From the NCBI GenBank assembly GCA_019638675.1, contig JAHBTE010000001.1, positions 2,450,605-2,514,604 of the forward strand: a stretch of DNA of 64,000 nucleotides, given 5' to 3'. Shown in pieces: positions 18,151 through 27,589 of this stretch; the stretch's first letter is position 1, and each line of letters begins with the position of its first letter. The stretch is from Fimbriimonadaceae bacterium (lineage in GTDB: Bacteria > Armatimonadota > Fimbriimonadia > Fimbriimonadales > Fimbriimonadaceae). A model generated the notes under the pieces. That model did no database searches and had not been told where the DNA came from. It saw only the letters and a program-made list of their open reading frames with translations. A program made the translations under genes and the position numbers.

Positions 18151-18985
18151 TGAGATCCTTTAGATACTTCTGGCGTGCCGCTTCCCAATCGTGGCGTTCC
18201 AGAGGTTCACACCATGAATCTGGATTTTTGTATGTTTGCCAAAGCGATTCTAAGTCTATTCCCAATTTTGAGGAATCCTGCGCCGCTTGGGTTGCCGTTT
18301 CCATTTCGTTCACGCTCATTACTCCCAGCAAAACGGGATTGACTCTCAGGCGATCTGCGAGCAACGCCCCGCCAAGTTTCCATCCTGTATTTGGCATCGC
18401 AAAAAACGGTACGCCTGCTCCCCAGTCGAAAACTGACTCTTGAACAACACCAACCCGCCGGTCTGAAGCCGTTGCGACGACGCCTTGATAATCTTTTTCA
18501 GTGCGCGGGTTGTGAGGTACTAGCACCACGTCGAAGGCATCGTGAAACCGCCATAAGCTAGCGACTCCTAATGCCGAACCTGCCACATGCAGACCAATGG
18601 AACCAATCAACCCTTCTTCTTTAGCCGACTGAAGAGCCGCCAAAGCTCCATTGATCTGATGCTCTTCCCAAGCCCGTGCGACACTCAGGAAATAGATCGA
18701 AACAACCCCATCTGGTGACCCAGCAACCGCCGCAATGATCTCACCAGTCATGTGGTTCATGGCCTGTTCTTGGTTGTGAGCGTTGCCCACTTTTGCTCCA
18801 CCGCAGACCACCCAATCGCATTTGGCATCGCGCAGTTCTGCCGCCCATAACGGATTTGCCATCACAACTCCGGGGTTTGACCGCAGGTATTCGCAGATTG
18901 CTAATCTATTTTTTTCGTCACATCCGAGCAATCGCCACCAAAGCCGAGGAAATACACGGTTCGTCCGTCCAAGCAGCTCGCTCAA
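18140..18985 (-). CDS. Aldo/keto reductase-like protein
   Basis: A 281-aa protein with the TIM-barrel pattern of aldo/keto reductases: AALQSAKEEGLIGSIGLHVAG matches the family's 'L..L...GKIR.IGVSN' segment, DAFDVVLVPHNP matches the following strand, and the C-terminal PVLLGVMSVNEMETATQAA matches the NADPH-binding 'IPG....E.L..N' segment. The N-terminal third is divergent, and the usual catalytic Asp-Tyr-Lys-His set could not be placed by eye, so it may be a non-classical member. It overlaps the prenyltransferase stop by 4 bp and is translationally coupled to it. Confidence 0.65.
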   Translation of the reverse strand: MSELLGRTNRVFPRLWWRLLGCDEKNRLAICEYLRSNPGVVMANPLWAAELRDAKCDWVVCGGAKVGNAHNQEQAMNHMTGEIIAAVAGSPDGVVSIYFLSVARAWEEHQINGALAALQSAKEEGLIGSIGLHVAGSALGVASLWRFHDAFDVVLVPHNPRTEKDYQGVVATASDRRVGVVQESVFDWGAGVPFFAMPNTGWKLGGALLADRLRVNPVLLGVMSVNEMETATQAAQDSSKLGIDLESLWQTYKNPDSWCEPLERHDWEAARQKYLKDLNGH

Positions 18986-19872
18986 CGTAGAATCACCCAG
19001 TCAAGTAGCAGAAACACAAATACTCCCATAGAAATAAACCCGTTCAATGTAAAAAAGGCCAGATTCACTTTGCTGAGGTTATTGGGTTTCACCAGGCTTT
19101 GCTCATAACCAAGCAAGCATCCCGCGAAAACGACTCCAATCCAGCCTAGCCAGCCAGTGCCCATCAACCAGACGGCTAACCCCAATAATCCGAGAGCCAA
19201 CACATGAGAAGCCCGGCTGACCAGTAAAGCCTTATTCGTTCCTAAGGTTTGAGGCAAACTCCGCAATCCGTTATCTGCATCAAATTTTTCGTCCTGCAAC
19301 GCATAAATAATGTCAAACCCCGCTGTCCAGAACATCACCGCTCCCGTCAGAGCAACCACCGGCCATGTGACATCTCCGCGCACTGCAACCCAAGCGGCAG
19401 CGGGAGCTATCCCTAACCCCAAGCCCAAAACGTAATGGCAAAGAGGGGTGAATCGCTTAGTCATCGAATATCCAAGCGTGACAAGTAAAGCAATTGGCGC
19501 AAGATAAAGCGACAACTGATTTAGCATCGCGGCGGCGAGCAAAAAGATCAAAACACTTCCGTAAAAATAGAGATTCGCCGTCCGTAAGCTCAGTAGCCCG
19601 GCTGGAATTGCCCGCACTTTAGTTCGCGGATTCAGCGCATCAATATCTCGGTCTGCGATGCGGTTCCAAGCCATCGCCGCACTCCGGCAACTCACCATCG
19701 CCACCACGATCCAACTAAATATCCAACCGCCGGGCCAGATCGAGCCAGACTTCGTCCAAGAAGCCCAGATCATGCCGATCAATGCAAACGGTAACGCGAA
19801 TATCGAGTGTTCGATCTTGATCATTTCCAGATAAGTTCGAAACCCGCGCCAGCCGGTTACCGTAGTCGCCAT
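18982..19872 (-). CDS. ubiA: UbiA-family polyprenyltransferase (UbiA/MqnP type)
   Basis: A 296-aa membrane prenyltransferase with about eight hydrophobic segments. Both Mg-diphosphate motifs are present: NRIADRDIDALNPRT near residues 67-81 and DIIYALQDEKFDADNGLRS near residues 187-205. These are the 4-hydroxybenzoate-prenyltransferase version, which is also used for the MqnP step of the futalosine menaquinone pathway; many non-proteobacteria with this protein make menaquinone, so MqnP is quite possible. It is the first gene of the five-gene overlapping operon that continues leftward to 15079. Which aromatic acid is prenylated cannot be decided here. Confidence 0.88.
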   Translation of the reverse strand: MATTVTGWRGFRTYLEMIKIEHSIFALPFALIGMIWASWTKSGSIWPGGWIFSWIVVAMVSCRSAAMAWNRIADRDIDALNPRTKVRAIPAGLLSLRTANLYFYGSVLIFLLAAAMLNQLSLYLAPIALLVTLGYSMTKRFTPLCHYVLGLGLGIAPAAAWVAVRGDVTWPVVALTGAVMFWTAGFDIIYALQDEKFDADNGLRSLPQTLGTNKALLVSRASHVLALGLLGLAVWLMGTGWLGWIGVVFAGCLLGYEQSLVKPNNLSKVNLAFFTLNGFISMGVFVFLLLDWVILR

Positions 19873-19988
19873 TAACAGGAAGTCTACTAAAATCCTAGGT
19901 CGGGCTATCGGTCTTTAACCTGCATTTTGAATTTTCCCCGGGACGCTCGGGCAAGTTCTCAACTATCTATTAACTTTAGGGTAAATTT

Positions 19989-22900
19989 ATGCGTCAATTG
20001 AGGCGCCATCCTTGCGAGCACGCCTCATTTCCGCGTTCAGAGGGCACTTCCAACATAATGCAGAACAATCTCACTCTCAAAAGGTGGCATGGCAAAAGCA
20101 CAAAACTTTTTGCGACCATCTTCACTTTTTTGAGTCTGCTCATCCCCACGATGGCTATGGCATCCGGGGCTGAAGCAAACATCAAACTCGAATTTTCGCA
20201 GAGCGACAAACTCTTCCTCTACATCTCTCTTGCTTTTGGCCTCATCGCCCTGTTCTTTGCCTGGTTCTTCTGGAACAAGGTTCAAAAAACGTCTCCAGGC
20301 AATGAAAAAATGCAGGAAGTAGGCGAAGCGATTCGCTCCGGGGCGATGGGCTATCTCGGCCAGCAGTTCCGAACGATGGGAATCTTCGTAATCTTGATTG
20401 CCGTCGTATTGTTCTTCATGTACCAGGGATCATACGGTCCTCTGGTTGCCGCTCTCACGGCTGTGTGTTTTGTTCTTGGTGTTGGAGCCAGCTACATCGC
20501 TGGCTACATTGGAATGAAAGCCGCAGTCAACGCCAACATGCGCGTTGCCAACGCCGCACTCACCAGCTATAAGTCTTCTCTTGAAATTGCTTTCCAATCC
20601 GGCTCCGTTGCTGGTCTTGTCACCGTCGGAATGGGCTTGCTCGGTGCAACTACCATCTTCCTTGCCCTCCCACAAGACGCAACTAAACTTTTAATCGGAT
20701 TCGGTTTTGGCGGTTCGCTCGCTGCTCTCTTTATGCGGGTTGGTGGTGGAATCTTCACCAAAGCAGCGGACGTTGGAGCAGACCTGGTTGGAAAGGTCGA
20801 AGCTGGCATCCCAGAAGACGATCCTCGAAACCCAGCCGTTATTGCTGACAACGTTGGTGACAACGTCGGCGACTGCGCAGGTATGGCTGCAGACGTATTT
20901 GAATCTTACGAAGTCACCTTGGTTGCGGCAATCGTTCTTGGTGCCGCTACTGCCGCACTCTTCCCGACTGAAATGTGGATGAAGTTGATCCTGTTCGCGC
21001 TCATGGCGCGAGGTGCAGGTGTCATCGCTTCTATCTTCGGTATCTTCATGGTCAAGGGTTCGGATGACATCAACGTTGATCCGCTCAAGTCCATCCGAAA
21101 GGGCTTCTACAGCTCAGCTTTCATTGCGGCTGCGGCAACCCTCGGTATTGCTGCATGGATGCTCGGGGCCTTTGATCAATCTCAGGCGATCAAGACCAGT
21201 GAGTTGGTTTCGCAGACTAAATATGATCGTGATGCTGCTCTCGCAATTTTGAAAGCCCAAAAAGCTATTGCGGCCAAAGAAAAGATTGCTGAATACGCGG
21301 TGACCCCAGAAAAGGTTCTCGAAGATCCTGGAGTTAAAGCTCTCAATCTTCCGGAGGAACAAGCACAGTTCCAAGTTCAAGGCATTTTGAGCGGCGGAGA
21401 AGCAGCCGTTCCTGAAGTTGATGGATTCGAAGGATTCCATCAGTTGAATTTCAACGACTCAAGTCTCGCACTGCTCAACTATGCTGCTCCCGATCCGAAT
21501 CAGGATCCAACCGCAACCGAACCTAAATACGTCACTTTCCAAGAGGCGTACAAAGGCAAGGAAATTAGGCTCTACGAAATTGAGATCGTTTCCACTCCGG
21601 CTGGTCCAGACGGGAAACCAGTAACAGGTGCAGAGCCTCAAAAGCAAACTTTCCAATTTGGACCGATTGAAAAAGAAAGCTTTGAAAAGCAAATTGACGA
21701 AACTAGGAAATCAAATCCGTCAGTTCAATACAACGTCAATGCAGAATTTCCGGTCACATTCTATGTGAACTCAGCTAATCAGTTGGTTGCTGGTGTTGAT
21801 GCAGATCCGAAAAAGTTGAACCTCAGCACTGTTCGGTCTGGTCCGCTTGCTTTTGGCGATACGGTTGCCAACGTTGAGGCCTTTTCTAAAAAGCAACAAT
21901 CTGATCCTACTGCGGCTGGTAGCCCTCCACCACAGATTTCACCTAAATTGGCGTTTGTCAAACACCAAACGGCTGAATGGTGGCGATTCTTCGTCTGCGT
22001 TATTTTTGGAATCATCATGGCGTTCGTTTTCGAAGCCCTGACCGATTATTACGTTGGACTCCACAAACGACCAGTTCAAGAACTTGGTCAAGTTTCAACC
22101 GCTGGCCCTGCTCCGATGATCATCACTGGCTTTGCCTACGGTCAAGAAAGCTCGGTCTTTAGCGTCTTCGCTATCGTGGCTTGTCTGCTTGGCCCGCTCA
22201 TGATCTTCCCGCCAGACGCATTTGGTGGTTATCTCTTGAGCTTCTACGGCATCGCCCTCGTTGGTCTTGGGTTGCTGACCACCACTGGATTCATCCTCGC
22301 GATGGATACCTTTGGCCCGATCAGCGACAACAGCCAAGGCGTGTTTGAAATGTCTGGTGCTGGTGAAGAAAGTCCTGAAGGTGCTCGACGGGTTCAACTC
22401 CTCGACGCGGCTGGAAACACCACCAAGGCTCTCACCAAAGGCTTTGCCATCGCAACTGCAGTTGTTGCCGCGGTTGCTCTCTTCCACGCTTACGTTGATG
22501 AAGGAAAGCTCTCAACAATTGGTATGCGCTTGGAGATTCCAGAAATCTTCCTTGGCCTTCTGATTGGTGGTGCGGCTCCGTACCTCTTCTCTGCCTTCTC
22601 CATCAACGCGGTCGGACGCGCTGCATTCGAACTCATCAATGAAGTTCGAGCGCAGTTCCGCAACGATCCAGGCATCATGGCAGGAACCAGCAAGCCCAAC
22701 TACGCAAAGTGCGTGGCGATCGTAACGAAAGCCGCACAAACCGAGTTGCTTGGCCCTGGAATCCTCGCAATCTTCTTCCCCGTTATCGTTGGTTTCGGCC
22801 TTTCCATCGGAAAACCGCTGACCATGGTCAACGGAGTGGAATACAACCTCGTCGGTGCCCAAGCACTCGGCGGATTCCTTGCCGGTGCAATCCTCTCTGG

Positions 22901-23276
22901 TCAGCTAATGGCGGTACTACTCGCTAACTCTGGCGGTATGTGGGACAACTCCAAGAAGCTCATCGAAGATGGTCTTCATGGTGGTAAAGGAACCGAAGCT
23001 CACAAAGCCGCTGTCGTCTGCGACACGGTCGGTGATCCGTTCAAGGATACAGCTGGCCCTGCACTCAACCCACTCATCAAGGTTATGAACCTTGTTGGTC
23101 TGTTGCTTGCTCCTGCAGTCATCATGAAGCGACCTGAAGCCGTGACTATCGGAATCACTGTTGTGGCGGCAGTTATGCTCGTTATCGCAATCTGGTGGTC
23201 CAAGCGCGGCGGAATGGGTTCCGGCATGGCTAAAGCCGAAGCTGATCCAACCCCTGCTGCACCATCTGGCGAATAA
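19989..23276 (+). CDS. hppA: Membrane proton-pumping pyrophosphatase with a large insertion
   Basis: Membrane-bound inorganic pyrophosphatase that couples PPi hydrolysis to H+ (or Na+) export. Seen: DVGADLVGKVEAGIPEDDPRN near residue 262, DNVGDNVGDCAGMAADVFESY near 285, and GDPFKDTAGPALNPL near 1017. The motif GNTTKALTKG carries Lys where K+-dependent enzymes have Ala, the signature of the K+-independent H+-PPase group. At 1095 aa it is 300-400 residues longer than usual because of about 260 extra polar residues (about 398-660) between two membrane helices. The first 23 residues are not signal-like; the ATG at 20058 (MQNNLTLKRWHGK), followed by a hydrophobic segment, may be the true start. 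A terminator follows. Confidence 0.95.
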   Translation: MRQLRRHPCEHASFPRSEGTSNIMQNNLTLKRWHGKSTKLFATIFTFLSLLIPTMAMASGAEANIKLEFSQSDKLFLYISLAFGLIALFFAWFFWNKVQKTSPGNEKMQEVGEAIRSGAMGYLGQQFRTMGIFVILIAVVLFFMYQGSYGPLVAALTAVCFVLGVGASYIAGYIGMKAAVNANMRVANAALTSYKSSLEIAFQSGSVAGLVTVGMGLLGATTIFLALPQDATKLLIGFGFGGSLAALFMRVGGGIFTKAADVGADLVGKVEAGIPEDDPRNPAVIADNVGDNVGDCAGMAADVFESYEVTLVAAIVLGAATAALFPTEMWMKLILFALMARGAGVIASIFGIFMVKGSDDINVDPLKSIRKGFYSSAFIAAAATLGIAAWMLGAFDQSQAIKTSELVSQTKYDRDAALAILKAQKAIAAKEKIAEYAVTPEKVLEDPGVKALNLPEEQAQFQVQGILSGGEAAVPEVDGFEGFHQLNFNDSSLALLNYAAPDPNQDPTATEPKYVTFQEAYKGKEIRLYEIEIVSTPAGPDGKPVTGAEPQKQTFQFGPIEKESFEKQIDETRKSNPSVQYNVNAEFPVTFYVNSANQLVAGVDADPKKLNLSTVRSGPLAFGDTVANVEAFSKKQQSDPTAAGSPPPQISPKLAFVKHQTAEWWRFFVCVIFGIIMAFVFEALTDYYVGLHKRPVQELGQVSTAGPAPMIITGFAYGQESSVFSVFAIVACLLGPLMIFPPDAFGGYLLSFYGIALVGLGLLTTTGFILAMDTFGPISDNSQGVFEMSGAGEESPEGARRVQLLDAAGNTTKALTKGFAIATAVVAAVALFHAYVDEGKLSTIGMRLEIPEIFLGLLIGGAAPYLFSAFSINAVGRAAFELINEVRAQFRNDPGIMAGTSKPNYAKCVAIVTKAAQTELLGPGILAIFFPVIVGFGLSIGKPLTMVNGVEYNLVGAQALGGFLAGAILSGQLMAVLLANSGGMWDNSKKLIEDGLHGGKGTEAHKAAVVCDTVGDPFKDTAGPALNPLIKVMNLVGLLLAPAVIMKRPEAVTIGITVVAAVMLVIAIWWSKRGGMGSGMAKAEADPTPAAPSGE

Positions 23277-23294
23277 TTCCTTTCGCTTAACTCA

Positions 23295-23330
23295 ACCGCC
23301 CGTTGGATTTTCCAGCGGGCGGTTTTTTGT
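23295..23330 (+). terminator. Rho-independent terminator of hppA
   Basis: Stem CCGCCCG..TGG/CCA.CGGGCGG with a short loop, followed by TTTTTT, 19 bases after the stop codon. Confidence 0.9.
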
Positions 23331-23616
23331 TCGCTAGGTTTGTGAAGGAAGCTATCTAATTTCACCCCTAAGATTTGGGAGTGTTGGGCGCGAATAGTGA
23401 ACAGAAGCAATTCCCTACCTTTGTGTCCCAAAGGTAGGGGCACGATCAAGGATCACGTCCCACGGTAATAGCATCAAGCGCGGTATTATTTTCTCGGCTC
23501 AGGGCAACCTGCGCTAAATTCTCACGGAACCTCGTGCCCCCTGGGTCTGATTCACTTCAGTAAAGGGCGGAATGAGACGAAGTTCCGGCGGCAAAACCCA
23601 CAAAGGAAAAAAGAAT
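23331..23616. other. Intergenic leader region upstream of rpsB
   Basis: No gene is seen. It holds a degenerate copy of the CTCCCC/GGGAG repeat (about 23360-23392), a separate perfect 11-bp inverted repeat (23413-23423 with 23429-23439, CCCTACCTTTG/CAAAGGTAGGG), and a TATTAT -10-like box at 23484-23489. If that box is used, rpsB has a leader of roughly 125 nt, long enough for S2 autoregulation, but I could not match it to a known rpsB leader. Confidence 0.5.
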
Positions 23617-24546
23617 ATGCCCGAACTCAGTATGAAAGACCTGCTTGAAGCAGGCGTCCACTTTGGACACCAAACTCGTCGTTGGAACCCCAAGATGAAG
23701 CGCTATATTTACGGCGCGCGCAACGGTATCTACATCGTTGACCTTCACCAAACCATCAAGCTGTTCCAAGATGCGCTCGACTTCGTTCAATCCATCGTTC
23801 AAGATGGCGGAAGCGTCCTCTTCGTTGGTACAAAAAAGCAAGCGCAAAGCGCGATCAAAGAAGCGGCAACCAAGTCTGGTCAGTACTTTGTCACCGACCG
23901 CTGGTTGGGTGGAATGCTCACTAACTGGGAAACCATCAGCCAACGAATCGTCCGGTTGAAAGAACTTGATCGAATGGAAGCCGAAGGCTACTTGGCTCGA
24001 CTTCCTAAAAAAGAAGCTCTCAAGCGAATTGAAGAACGAGACAAACTGCAGCGCTACTTTGAAGGCATCCGCGATATGCAGGACATGCCAAAGTGCATGT
24101 TTGTTGTTGACCTCAACAAAGAATCCATCGCGGTTTTGGAAGCTCGAAAGCTCGGAATTCCCATCGTTGCAATCGTCGATACCAACTGCGATCCAGATGA
24201 TGCCGATTGGGTAATACCTGGCAACGACGACGCGATCCGATCGATCCGACTTGTAACGCAAAAGTTCTGCGAAGCAATCCTTGAAGTTAAGCCGATCAGC
24301 GAATCAATGACCGAAGGCGAAGGTGATGACACTTCCTTGGTAGAAGGTGATGAAGATGGCGAAACTCCGGTGCACTTTGGCGAAGTGGAACAAGAATTCC
24401 TCCGCTCCTACGACGAAGCGAGTAAGGCCAAAGTCGAAGCCGCTCCAAAAGCTGAAAAAGCAAGCGTAGAACAAGAGGCCCCAGCAGCACCTGCAGAGGC
24501 AGAAGCCGAACCAGTTGCCGCCACGACCGAGGAAACAAAAGACTAA
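23617..24546 (+). CDS. rpsB: 30S ribosomal protein S2
   Basis: Ribosomal protein S2 of the small subunit. The start is set at ATG 23617 ([19 protein letters not shown]) because an AAAGGA box precedes it; the frame is open back to 23572 but the extra residues are basic and not S2-like. Seen: [27 protein letters not shown]-type [19 protein letters not shown], and [15 protein letters not shown]. After the S2 core (about 235 residues) there is an acidic, Ala/Glu-rich extension of about 75 residues, which makes this longer than most S2 proteins. First gene of the rpsB-tsf-pyrH-frr-uppS operon; 5 bp to tsf. Confidence 0.98.
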   Translation: MPELSMKDLLEAGVHFGHQTRRWNPKMKRYIYGARNGIYIVDLHQTIKLFQDALDFVQSIVQDGGSVLFVGTKKQAQSAIKEAATKSGQYFVTDRWLGGMLTNWETISQRIVRLKELDRMEAEGYLARLPKKEALKRIEERDKLQRYFEGIRDMQDMPKCMFVVDLNKESIAVLEARKLGIPIVAIVDTNCDPDDADWVIPGNDDAIRSIRLVTQKFCEAILEVKPISESMTEGEGDDTSLVEGDEDGETPVHFGEVEQEFLRSYDEASKAKVEAAPKAEKASVEQEAPAAPAEAEAEPVAATTEETKD

Positions 24547-24551
24547 CTGAC

Positions 24552-25394
24552 ATGGCAATTACAGCAGCAGACGTAAAAAAACTTCGAGATCTCACTGACG
24601 CTCCGATGATGGACTGTAAAAAGGCATTAGAGGAAGCAAGTGGCGATATCGATCGCGCGAAAGACATTTTGCGTGAAAAAGGTGCAGCGGCTGGTCAAAA
24701 GAAGGCCGGTCGGGCAACCAAGGAAGGCATCGCAAAGGTCGCGGTTTCTGATGACAGCAAATCCGCAGCCGGCATCATCGTGGAATGCGAAACCGACTTC
24801 GTCAGCCGCAACGATGATTTCAAGGCTATGGTGGATACCATGGTCAATGGAATGCTTGCCGCTGGTCGAGCTGGTGGAGACGTGGAAGTCAACGGTCAAA
24901 CCATTGATGGACATATCTCTGATGCAGTCGGACGAATCCGCGAAAACATTCAACTTCGCGCCGCTGAGTTTTACAAGGCTGGCGAAGGTGAAAAGCTTGC
25001 GGCTTACAACCACCACGATGGCAAATGGGCTAGCGTAATCGTTTATTCCGGAGACGGAGACGATGCCGCAAAGCAAGTCGCAGTTCAAATCGTTGCGTTC
25101 AAGCCTAGCTTCCTCACCAAGGATGAAGTCCCCGCCGACGTCATCAACAAGGAAATGGAAGTCCAAAAGGCTCGAGCAATCGAAGAAGGAAAGACTCCTG
25201 AAATGGCTGAGAACATCGCAAAGGGTCGAATCAACAAGGAGTTCTACAAAGAACAAGTTCTTTTGGAACAACCGATTTACCTTGACCAAAAAATGACGGT
25301 CAGCGATTACCTGAAGCAAAACGGTGGCATCACCATCAAGAGCTATTCCCTCCTCGCGGTTGGAATGAGCGGCGAAGGCACCGAAGAAGACTAA
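24552..25394 (+). CDS. tsf: Translation elongation factor Ts
   Basis: Nucleotide exchange factor for EF-Tu. N-terminal UBA-like domain (VKKLRDLTDAPMMDCKKALEEA, residues 9-30), then AGRATKEGI, the core VECETDFVSRNDDFKA (about residues 76-91), and the C-terminal FYKEQVLLEQPIY. Length 280 aa fits the family. It lies 5 bp after rpsB and 11 bp before pyrH, in the usual order. Confidence 0.98.
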   Translation: MAITAADVKKLRDLTDAPMMDCKKALEEASGDIDRAKDILREKGAAAGQKKAGRATKEGIAKVAVSDDSKSAAGIIVECETDFVSRNDDFKAMVDTMVNGMLAAGRAGGDVEVNGQTIDGHISDAVGRIRENIQLRAAEFYKAGEGEKLAAYNHHDGKWASVIVYSGDGDDAAKQVAVQIVAFKPSFLTKDEVPADVINKEMEVQKARAIEEGKTPEMAENIAKGRINKEFYKEQVLLEQPIYLDQKMTVSDYLKQNGGITIKSYSLLAVGMSGEGTEED

Positions 25395-25405
25395 AATAAA
25401 CACAT

Positions 25406-26131
25406 ATGGGCGATGCAGTCAAATTTAAACGCGTCCTCCTCAAAATCAGCGGTGAAATGCTGGGAGGAAACGCCGGGTACGGATTAGAAGTCGATACCCT
25501 TGATTACATCGCCCAGGAAGTTAAAGCCGTCCACGAACTCGGAGCCGAAGTCGCTATCGTAGTTGGGGGCGGCAATTTTGTACGTGGATCAGCATTCAGT
25601 GAAAGCGGTGGCATCAATCGCACAGTCGCTGATCACATGGGAATGATGGGAACCATCATGAACGGCCTCGCTCTTCAATCTGCCATCGAAAAGGCCGGTA
25701 TTCCCACACGAGTTCAATCTGCGCTTGATATTTCTGCAGTTGCCGAGCCATTTATCCGGCGACGCGCGATCCGCCACATGGAAAAACGGCGTGTCGTCGT
25801 TTTCGCAGGTGGAACCGGAAACCCTTACTTCACCACCGATACTGCTTCAGTATTGCGCGCTTTAGAAATCGATGCTGATGCCCTTCTTAAAGCTACCAAG
25901 GTAGACGGCGTTTACAATAAAGATCCCCGCAAGCACCCAGACGCGGTGAAATACGATAACCTGACTTTCACCGATGCAATCGACCAGAAATTGGCGGTTA
26001 TGGATCAAACTGCATTCACTATGTGCCGCGAGCACGGAATGCCCGTCGTCGTACTCGATTTACTCAAACCAGGCGGCATGGCCCGAGCTGTCAAAGGGGA
26101 ACAAGAGGGCACGTTAGTCCAAGGAGGATAA
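25406..26131 (+). CDS. pyrH: UMP kinase
   Basis: Converts UMP to UDP in pyrimidine nucleotide synthesis; member of the amino-acid-kinase fold. Seen: VLLKISGEMLGG at residues 9-20, VVGGGNFVRG near 50, DHMGMMGTIMNGLAL near 73, the FAGGTGNPYFTTDTAS loop near 132, and VDGVYNKDPRK near 164. 241 aa is the normal length. Third gene of the operon; 7 bp to frr. Confidence 0.98.
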   Translation: MGDAVKFKRVLLKISGEMLGGNAGYGLEVDTLDYIAQEVKAVHELGAEVAIVVGGGNFVRGSAFSESGGINRTVADHMGMMGTIMNGLALQSAIEKAGIPTRVQSALDISAVAEPFIRRRAIRHMEKRRVVVFAGGTGNPYFTTDTASVLRALEIDADALLKATKVDGVYNKDPRKHPDAVKYDNLTFTDAIDQKLAVMDQTAFTMCREHGMPVVVLDLLKPGGMARAVKGEQEGTLVQGG

Positions 26132-26138
26132 CAAGAAT

Positions 26139-26693
26139 ATGAGTGAAATTCTCACAGAAGCCGAAAGGAAAATGAAATCAGCGGTTGAAGCAACCGGTCA
26201 CGACTTTGGTCGAATCCGAACTGGTCGCGCAAGCACAACAGTTCTCGAACCTATCCTGGTTGACTACTACGGCACACCGACTCCGATCACTCAATGCGCT
26301 AACGTGAGTGTTCCTGAGCCACGACAGATTTTGATCTCCCCCTACGATAAGTCCATGATCGGGCCAATCGAGCGGGCAATCCAACAAAGCGACCTCGGGG
26401 TGAATCCTAATAACGATGGAAACGGCATTCGTCTCAACTTCCCTCCTATGACCGAGGATCGCCGAAAAGAACTTGTGAAGCAAGTCGGTCACCGAGCGGA
26501 AGAAGGCTGTGTTGCCATCCGCAACGTACGACATCACGCCCTCAACGAACTGCGTGAGCAGCAAAAACAAAAAGAAATCACCGAAGACGATCTAAAAGGA
26601 TTGGAAAAGCGACTGCAAGACTTAACCGACAAATACGTGGCGGAAACCCACGACTTGCAGAAGAAAAAAGAAGTCGAAGTGATGGAAATCTGA
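26139..26693 (+). CDS. frr: Ribosome recycling factor
   Basis: Splits post-termination ribosomes together with EF-G. All landmarks are present: RTGRASTTVLEPILVDYYGT near residues 27-46, ISPYDKSMIGPIERAIQQSDLGVNP near 68-92, LNFPPMTEDRRKEL near 105 and the helical C-terminal arm. 184 aa, normal length. An AGGAGG at the end of pyrH is followed by the ATG. Fourth gene of the operon. Confidence 0.98.
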   Translation: MSEILTEAERKMKSAVEATGHDFGRIRTGRASTTVLEPILVDYYGTPTPITQCANVSVPEPRQILISPYDKSMIGPIERAIQQSDLGVNPNNDGNGIRLNFPPMTEDRRKELVKQVGHRAEEGCVAIRNVRHHALNELREQQKQKEITEDDLKGLEKRLQDLTDKYVAETHDLQKKKEVEVMEI

Positions 26694-26701
26694 GGCCAAA
26701 T

Positions 26702-27454
26702 TTGGCTTCTACCGCGCTCAACTCCGTTCAGCAGAACGCCCTTACTATGGGAATCAATCTCGATTCCCTGCCCGCCCACGTAGCCATCATCATGGACGGC
26801 AACGGTCGCTACGCAAAAAGCCAGGGCCTTATGCGTTTATGGGGCCACCGAGAAGGCTATAAAACACTCAAGAACGTTCTTCTCTGCGCGGCTAATCTCG
26901 GCATCAAATACCTGACGGTTTACGCTTTCTCAGCCGAAAACTGGCGACGACCCGAGGATGAAGTCGGTGGTTTGATGAAGTTGATTGAAGAAGCCGCTCG
27001 CTATGAACTTCAAGGTCTGGTTGAGAACAATGTTCAAGCCCAGGCGATCGGACGACTTCACGAAGTGCCGCAGGGCCTCCAAAACGCTCTGGCGGAAATG
27101 AAGGAGAGCACTAAGAACAACACGGGAATTAAATTCACGCTGGCCATCAACTACGGCGGGCGGGCAGAAATCGTTGATGCAGTGAAAGCTTTGATTGCAG
27201 AAAATCCCGCCGAAATCACCGAAGAAGAACTCGCTAAACATCTCTATGACCCTTCCATCCCCGAGCCAGATTTAATGATCCGCACTGCCGGTGAACTGCG
27301 CTGGTCGAACTTCTTGATTTGGCAAGCGGCGTACTCAGAACTGTTCGTCACCGATGTCACATGGCCAGAATTTGGTGAGAAGCAACTGCTTGAATCGGTT
27401 GCGCACTATCAAAAGCGGGTTCGCAAATTTGGTGGTTTGGCCGATTCTCAGTAG
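26702..27454 (+). CDS. uppS: Undecaprenyl diphosphate synthase (isoprenyl transferase)
   Basis: cis-prenyltransferase that makes the C55 lipid carrier used for peptidoglycan. Seen: HVAIIMDGNGRYAKSQG (MDGNGR with catalytic Asp), WGHREGYKTL, YAFSAENWRRP, INYGGRAEIVDA, and the C-terminal RTAGELRWSNFLIWQAAYSEL. MDGNGRY instead of the usual MDGNGRW is a minor change. The frame opens at TTG 26702, 8 bp after frr; ATG 26747 (MGINLDSLP) is an equally good start and fits the usual N terminus. Last gene of the rpsB operon. It supplies the carrier for the dcw products encoded at 47-57 kb. Confidence 0.97.
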   Translation: MASTALNSVQQNALTMGINLDSLPAHVAIIMDGNGRYAKSQGLMRLWGHREGYKTLKNVLLCAANLGIKYLTVYAFSAENWRRPEDEVGGLMKLIEEAARYELQGLVENNVQAQAIGRLHEVPQGLQNALAEMKESTKNNTGIKFTLAINYGGRAEIVDAVKALIAENPAEITEEELAKHLYDPSIPEPDLMIRTAGELRWSNFLIWQAAYSELFVTDVTWPEFGEKQLLESVAHYQKRVRKFGGLADSQ

Positions 27455-27589
27455 GCCCAACACACTCAAATGACAACCTTTGACTACCCAATTTCGTCTG
27501 TATGTCGTATCCTACGTGAAGATAGTTACCGATACAACTGAGGGAACCTATGCAATCACTGGCTCAACAAATAGAGGAAGCGAATAGCG

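Noticed and set aside
23557-24261. Minus-strand frame opposite rpsB, and a similar one opposite tsf (24627-25403)
   Set aside because: Antisense shadows of well-conserved ribosomal and translation genes.
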